Positions 60,259-64,000 of a stretch of 64,000 bases of DNA are shown in pieces. The notes beneath the pieces were generated by a model that saw only the letters and a list, made by a program, of their open reading frames with translations, was not told the origin of the DNA and did not search any database. Origin of the DNA: Minicystis rosea (GTDB taxonomy: Bacteria > Myxococcota_A > Polyangia > Polyangiales > Polyangiaceae); contig CP016211.1 in NCBI GenBank assembly GCA_001931535.1, positions 5,439,573-5,503,572 on the forward strand. The letters are read 5' to 3'. Both the position numbers and the translations under genes were made by a program. How positions within the stretch are numbered: position 1 is the first letter of the stretch; each line of letters starts with the position of its first letter.

Positions 60259-60597
60259 AGGACCGCCAGAACCCCCGCGCTTTGCCCATTTTGTGTCGCA
60301 CAGTTCAGGGGCAGCTTCCAAACTAGCATCGGTGCGTCATCCCACCCACGCGAAATCCGCAGCGTCTCCCGCCTGGGGCGCCCACACGAAGCGAGCGGCG
60401 CCGCCCGAGCCCGCACGCCGAATCGAGATCGCACCGCACGTTGCGCTTTTCGGCACGAGCCGCCCGCGTTATTCCCGGACTCCGCAGATGCAGTTGGTAA
60501 GGACTATCCCTATCGGAGTAGCCGCAGTCCCCCGACCGTCGGACGAGCGCGCTCGCCTCGTCGCGATCGATGCACCCGCGAAGCAGGAGCCGACCCG
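60259..60597. other. Divergent intergenic region
   Basis: No gene seen. It must carry promoters for the minus-strand 58033-60258 gene and the plus-strand HD operon. The stretch 60470-60540 (TTGGTAAGGACTATCCCTATCG) is AT-richer and may hold the latter, but -10/-35 boxes are not clear. Confidence 0.4.
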
Positions 60598-61878
60598 ATG
60601 ATCCTTCGTGACCCGGTGCACGGGCTCGTCGCCTTCGAGAGCGAGGAGGACGCGATCGTCGTGCGGCTCCTCCAAGCGCGTGAGGTGCAACGGCTGCGTC
60701 GCATCCGGCAGCTCGGGCTGACCTCGTTCGCGTTCCCCAGCGCGGAGCACACCCGCTTCTCGCACGCGATCGGCGCGGCCCACGTGATGAAGCTCTTCCT
60801 CGCGCGGCTCCGCCAAGTCGATCGGGATCTGCCCTTCTGGCAGCGCGTCACCAGCGAGCGCGCGCGCGACGCGATCGCGGCCGCCTTCCTCCACGATCTC
60901 GGACACGGCCCGCTCTCGCATCTCTTCGAGGAGGCGATGCCCGGCGCCCCGCACCACGAGGCGTGGACCACGCGCATCCTGCTCGATCCGAGCTCGGACG
61001 TGCACCGCATCCTCGTCGCCGACGATCCGTACCTCCCGCAGCGCGTGGCCGATCTGATCCACGGCAAGCACCCGCTCCCTTACCTCGCCAAGGCGGTGAG
61101 CGGCACGTTCGACGTCGATCGCTGCGACTACCTGCTCCGCGACGCGCACGCGACGGGCGTGCGCTACGGCGAGTACGATCTCCCTTGGCTGCTCCGCAGC
61201 CTCCGCTTCGACGACGCGCCGCAGCCCGGGCTCGCCATCGACGGCACCAAAGGCCTCGCGCCCATCGAGGCCTTCATCCTCGCGCGGCTCTTCATGTTCC
61301 AGCAGGTCTACTTCCACAAGTCGACGCGCTCGGCCGAGTGGATGATCGGCGCCATCCTCCGCCGCGCGCTCGCGCTCGTGGCCGACGGCGTGCGCCTGCC
61401 CGCGCTCCCTCCGGCGCTCGCGACCGCAGCGGCCGGCGATGCACCGACGCTCGGCGAGTACCTCGAGCTCGATGATCAAGTGCTCCTCGTGGCCATCCAC
61501 GAGTGGGAGAACGCGACCGATCCCATCCTCGCGGATCTGTGCAAGCGCCTCCGCGCGCGCGCGCTGTTCAAGACCATCGAGCTCTTTCACGAGCGCGGCG
61601 GCTACGTGATCCCACCCGACGAAGCGCTCGCGAAGGCGCGCGAGATCGCGGCCGCAGCGGGGCTCGATCCGCAGGTCTACGTGGGGATCGACACCGCCGA
61701 GGACACGCCGTACGCCGACGACGCCTCGCTCAAAGTGGTGTTCCCGCGAGGCCGCGCGCGATCGCCGTCGGAGGTCTCGTTCCTCCTCGATCGGCTGCGC
61801 AACGAGACCTTGACTCGGGTGCGCGCGATCTTCGCGCCCGAGCTGCGCGACGCGATGCGGGAGGCGCTCCTCCGTTGA
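60598..61878 (+). CDS. HD-domain phosphohydrolase (dNTPase/SAMHD1-like)
   Basis: A 426-residue cytosolic enzyme; GCAGGAG precedes ATG 60598. RDPVHGLVAF start and TRFSHAIGAAHVMKLFLARL give the first His, AAFLHDLGHGPLSHLFE the HD pair, and GTFDVDRCDYLLRDAHATG the final Asp. Family members hydrolyse dNTPs or other nucleotides with a metal. A dNTPase may act in nucleotide pool control or defence against phage; neither is shown here. Its stop overlaps the TTG of the next gene. Confidence 0.92.
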   Translation: MILRDPVHGLVAFESEEDAIVVRLLQAREVQRLRRIRQLGLTSFAFPSAEHTRFSHAIGAAHVMKLFLARLRQVDRDLPFWQRVTSERARDAIAAAFLHDLGHGPLSHLFEEAMPGAPHHEAWTTRILLDPSSDVHRILVADDPYLPQRVADLIHGKHPLPYLAKAVSGTFDVDRCDYLLRDAHATGVRYGEYDLPWLLRSLRFDDAPQPGLAIDGTKGLAPIEAFILARLFMFQQVYFHKSTRSAEWMIGAILRRALALVADGVRLPALPPALATAAAGDAPTLGEYLELDDQVLLVAIHEWENATDPILADLCKRLRARALFKTIELFHERGGYVIPPDEALAKAREIAAAAGLDPQVYVGIDTAEDTPYADDASLKVVFPRGRARSPSEVSFLLDRLRNETLTRVRAIFAPELRDAMREALLR

Positions 61879-62510
61879 AACGCACCCTCGTCTCCGCCGC
61901 GCTCGCGCTCGCAGCCGCGCTCCTCTCGCCCAAGGAGGCACGCGCCGACGGCGACGGCGTGTACGGTCGCCTCGAGGGTGACCTCGGCCTGCGCCTCGGC
62001 GCCGGCGCCGCGCTCTCCGCCGGCGGGCCGATGCTCGCCGTGGAGGCGGGCTTTCGCTACCTCTGCACTGCCGGCCTCTTCGTGCACTACACCGATGCGG
62101 TGGGCACGAACGGCCCGCGCATCCAGCGCTCGATCGCCGGCGGCATCGAGATCGCGCCCCTGTTCCTGGCGCGCTACCTGACCAACTTGCAGAGCGGGAA
62201 GCCGTACCTCGATCTCTTCGTCGACTCCTTCGCGTTCGGTCTCGGTGCCTTCTGGGACGAGCCGCGCATGGGCTCGTGGCCCACGAAGCCCGGCGTCGAG
62301 CTCTCGCTCGGCTTTGCGTTCCCGATCCTTCCGCGCGCGAGCGGGCCCTACCTCGGCGTGCGCGGCGCGCTCCGTTGGCGCGACGGCGATCTCACCGGCA
62401 ACCACGGCGGGCCCGACATCATCGAGCGCGGCGCGCTTCTCTCGATCACCCTCGGCTGGCAGCAGCTCGTGAGCACGCACCTCGTCGACTCCGGCGACGG
62501 GCGGCCGTGA
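61875..62510 (+). CDS. Exported outer-membrane-like protein
   Basis: A 211-residue protein starting with TTG at 61875 (coupled, TTGA overlap; GGAGG upstream). Signal peptide with cleavage near ARA. The mature part has amphipathic strands (YGRLEGDLGLRLGAGAAL, AVEAGFRYLCTAGLF, GVELSLGFAFPIL, GALLSITLGWQQL) typical of small outer-membrane barrels. No family recognised. Between a cytosolic HD enzyme and a glycerate kinase in one operon. Confidence 0.77.
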   Translation: MKRTLVSAALALAAALLSPKEARADGDGVYGRLEGDLGLRLGAGAALSAGGPMLAVEAGFRYLCTAGLFVHYTDAVGTNGPRIQRSIAGGIEIAPLFLARYLTNLQSGKPYLDLFVDSFAFGLGAFWDEPRMGSWPTKPGVELSLGFAFPILPRASGPYLGVRGALRWRDGDLTGNHGGPDIIERGALLSITLGWQQLVSTHLVDSGDGRP

Positions 62511-63739
62511 TGACGCCGCGAGACCTGCGACGGGCGCTCGTCGGCTCGTTGCAGGCCACGCTCGCAGCCTTGGATCCCGCGCGCATCGTGCACGACGCGC
62601 TGCCCAATGCGCCGGACAACACCGGACGCGTGGTGGTGATCGCCGCAGGCAAGGCCGCCGCCGCGATGGCGACGGGCGCCTTCGCGCGCTGGCCCGATCG
62701 CATCGACACCGCGCTCGTGGTCACCGTCGCACCGCACGCGAGCGCATCGACCATCGACGCGGGTGGCCGCGCCGTGGTGCGGGCCGCGGCGCATCCCATC
62801 CCCGACGCGCGCAGCGTCGCCGCCGCCGAGGAAGCGCTCGCCCTCGCAGCGGAGCTCGGCCCCGACGATCTTTTGCTGACCTTGATCTCGGGCGGAGCAT
62901 CCGCGCTGCTCGCGTGCCCGCCCGCGGGCATGACGCTCCTCGAAAAGCAGGCCGTGGTCGCGGCGCTGCTCGATCGCGGCGTCCCCATCCGCGCCGTCAA
63001 CCTCGTGCGCCGTCACCTCTCGCGCATCAAAGGCGGCCGCCTCGCCCAGCGCGCGGCGCCCGCAAAGACGATGACGCTCATCGCCAGCGACGTGATCGAC
63101 GGCGAGATGCACGACATCGGATCCGGACCGACGGTGCCCGATCCCACCACCATCGCCGACGCGCGATCCATCCTCGAAACGGCCGCAATCCCGCTGCCGC
63201 GATGGCTCGATGAATCCCTGAAGCCGAGCGATCCCGTGCCGCCTCCGTCAGCGCGCATCATCGTCGATCCAGCGCGGTTCGGCCGCGCGCTCGCGGACGA
63301 GCTCACGCGCCGCGGTCTCCGCGCGATCACGGATCGGCCCGATGAAGGCGATGCGCTCGCCGTCGTCGAACGACGCCTGGCCCGCGCCGCCGACCTCGCT
63401 CCCGGCGAAGCCATCGTGATCCCGTGCGAGCCGACGATCACGCTGCCCGCGCAGCGCGGTCACGGCGGCCGCGCTGGGTTCATCGCCCTTGCCGCCATGC
63501 GCCGCCTCCCGCCCGACGTCGCGCTGCTCTGCGCGGCCTCCGATGGCATCGACGGCAGCTCGGGCGCAGCCGGCGCGATCGTCATGCGCGACGACGCCAC
63601 GCGCGCCGATCAAGCCCTCATCGACACCGCGCTCGCCGCCTACGACGACGCCTCCGCGCATCGCGCCCTCGGCACTCGTCTCGCCGGCGGACCAACGGGC
63701 CACAACCTCGCCGACGTACACGTCCTCGCACGACGTTGA
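62510..63739 (+). CDS. Glycerate kinase type-2 family (DUF4147/MOFRL)
   Basis: A 409-residue enzyme. The ATG overlaps the previous stop by 1 bp (TGATG). The N-terminal half has VVVIAAGKAAAAMA and LLTLISGGASALLACPP, RRHLSRIKGGRLAQ; the C-terminal MOFRL domain has DGIDGSSGAAGAIVMRD. These are the motifs of glycerate 2-kinase (GckA/TtuD) from serine-cycle and tartrate pathways; ATP and D-glycerate are substrates. The rest of the operon does not suggest one pathway. Confidence 0.92.
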   Translation: MTPRDLRRALVGSLQATLAALDPARIVHDALPNAPDNTGRVVVIAAGKAAAAMATGAFARWPDRIDTALVVTVAPHASASTIDAGGRAVVRAAAHPIPDARSVAAAEEALALAAELGPDDLLLTLISGGASALLACPPAGMTLLEKQAVVAALLDRGVPIRAVNLVRRHLSRIKGGRLAQRAAPAKTMTLIASDVIDGEMHDIGSGPTVPDPTTIADARSILETAAIPLPRWLDESLKPSDPVPPPSARIIVDPARFGRALADELTRRGLRAITDRPDEGDALAVVERRLARAADLAPGEAIVIPCEPTITLPAQRGHGGRAGFIALAAMRRLPPDVALLCAASDGIDGSSGAAGAIVMRDDATRADQALIDTALAAYDDASAHRALGTRLAGGPTGHNLADVHVLARR

Positions 63740-63762
63740 GATCGAGCGCGCCTCAAAACGAA

Positions 63763-63788
63763 AACGCCGCGATCGGAATCGCGGCGTT
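63763..63788 (-). terminator. Rho-independent terminator
   Basis: AACGCCGCGAT-CGGA-ATCGCGGCGTT: an 11-bp perfect stem with a 4-nt loop. On the minus strand it is followed by TTCGTTTTG, so it best ends the minus-strand gene at 63827; it may also stop the plus-strand operon. Confidence 0.8.
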
Positions 63789-63826
63789 CACGTTGGATGA
63801 GAAAGCTCCGCTCGGCGGAGCCTCCA

Positions 63827-64000
63827 TCATTGTTGCGGCGGAACGGTGGCTGCGTTCGTGTCGCCCATCGCTTCGCGCACGGACAGCGCCAGCGCGCAGC
63901 TGTTCGCCTGCCGTTGCCGCGCCGCCATCACGTCGGAGTCGATCGCCGGAGACGCGCCGATCAGCTCCCCACCCGCAGGCCTGCGGATGCGGAGCAGCAC
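63827..64000 (-). CDS. C-terminal end of an unidentified gene, partial
   Basis: The minus strand from the window edge is open for 57 codons with good third-position G/C bias, ending VPPQQ and a TGA at 63827, 38 bp before a strong terminator. A segment DSDVMAARQRQANSCALALSVREAMGDT is helical. The start and most of the protein lie outside the window. No family recognised. Confidence 0.5.
   Translation of the reverse strand: MLLRIRRPAGGELIGASPAIDSDVMAARQRQANSCALALSVREAMGDTNAATVPPQQ

Noticed and set aside
58264..60597. Plus-strand frame running through the helicase-associated-like gene into the HD gene
   Set aside because: Only the part from ATG 60598 has family motifs; the upstream part is an Arg/Ala/Glu-rich shadow of the minus-strand gene.
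60598..61878. Anti-phage dNTPase system
   Set aside because: HD dNTPases can be antiviral, but the partners here (outer-membrane-like protein, glycerate kinase) do not support a defence island.

Overview
The window is about 70% GC with very strong G/C preference at third codon positions. It is crowded with Ser/Gly-rich lipoproteins and carries a MYXO-CTERM-like sorting tail, a CdnL (CarD-family) regulator, an AgmX/PglI-type C-terminal domain and a DUF4388/TPR protein. Together these point to a myxobacterium (Myxococcota), most likely of the Polyangium/Sorangium lineage. That assignment is inference from gene content; no rRNA or tRNA gene was seen. No insertion sequence, prophage or CRISPR array was seen, and the region looks like ordinary chromosome with many short intergenic repeats.

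Layout. 1-9.6 kb (all minus strand): the 5' part of a gamma-resorcylate/2,3-dihydroxybenzoate decarboxylase-like amidohydrolase, a kelch/Fn3 lipoprotein, a beta-propeller lipoprotein preceded by a small overlapping frame, then a three-gene unit of two haem-c lipoproteins and a Tat-exported DUF1501 protein (frameshifted as read). 9.6-14.4 kb: a 36-bp direct repeat, a YeeE/YedE pair with a perfect palindrome upstream, a GNAT enzyme and an HTH-STAND-TPR regulator divergent from a 2OG-Fe(II) oxygenase. 14.4-27.8 kb: secreted beta-propeller and SLT-like MYXO-CTERM proteins, a DUF4166 membrane operon, a GST, a serine beta-lactamase-like lipoprotein, an ADP-ribosylglycohydrolase, an AraC-GyrI regulator and a free-standing bL12-CTD-like protein. 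27.8-31.5 kb: a tightly overlapped operon of SDR reductase, DEDDh exonuclease with a WYL-like tail, TPR/aspartic-protease-like lipoprotein, then coaD. 31.6-37.3 kb: HNH nuclease, SRPBCC protein, two repeat arrays, a Cys-rich lipoprotein, AgmX-type lipoprotein, a large unknown protein and a Spinster-like MFS transporter. 37.5-41.4 kb: histone H1-like protein, OmpA lipoprotein plus Ppx/GppA, a candidate structured RNA, and cdnL.

41.5-52 kb: lipoprotein and trmL, outer-membrane protein, rnc with a pterin dehydratase, two zinc-motif membrane proteins, and a minus-strand series of parvulin, Lys/Arg-rich protein, DUF4388-TPR and HExxH lipoprotein. 52-64 kb: an eight-cysteine lipoprotein, an orphan NtrC-type sigma-54 activator, an operon of zinc-ribbon membrane protein, PEGA protein, repeat lipoprotein and gamma-glutamylcyclotransferase, a large helicase-associated-like protein, and an operon of HD phosphohydrolase, outer-membrane-like protein and glycerate kinase.

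Main points of interest. There is a candidate structured RNA between a sigma-70-like promoter and a T-run upstream of cdnL. A perfect 26-bp dyad precedes the YeeE pair. Three tandem decamers lie between the STAND regulator and the oxygenase. There is an exported haem-c/DUF1501 triad, a DEDDh-WYL-like fusion, and three families of dispersed palindromic or tandem repeats. Three genes read correctly only if one base is added to a homopolymer run, which suggests consensus errors or real lesions.
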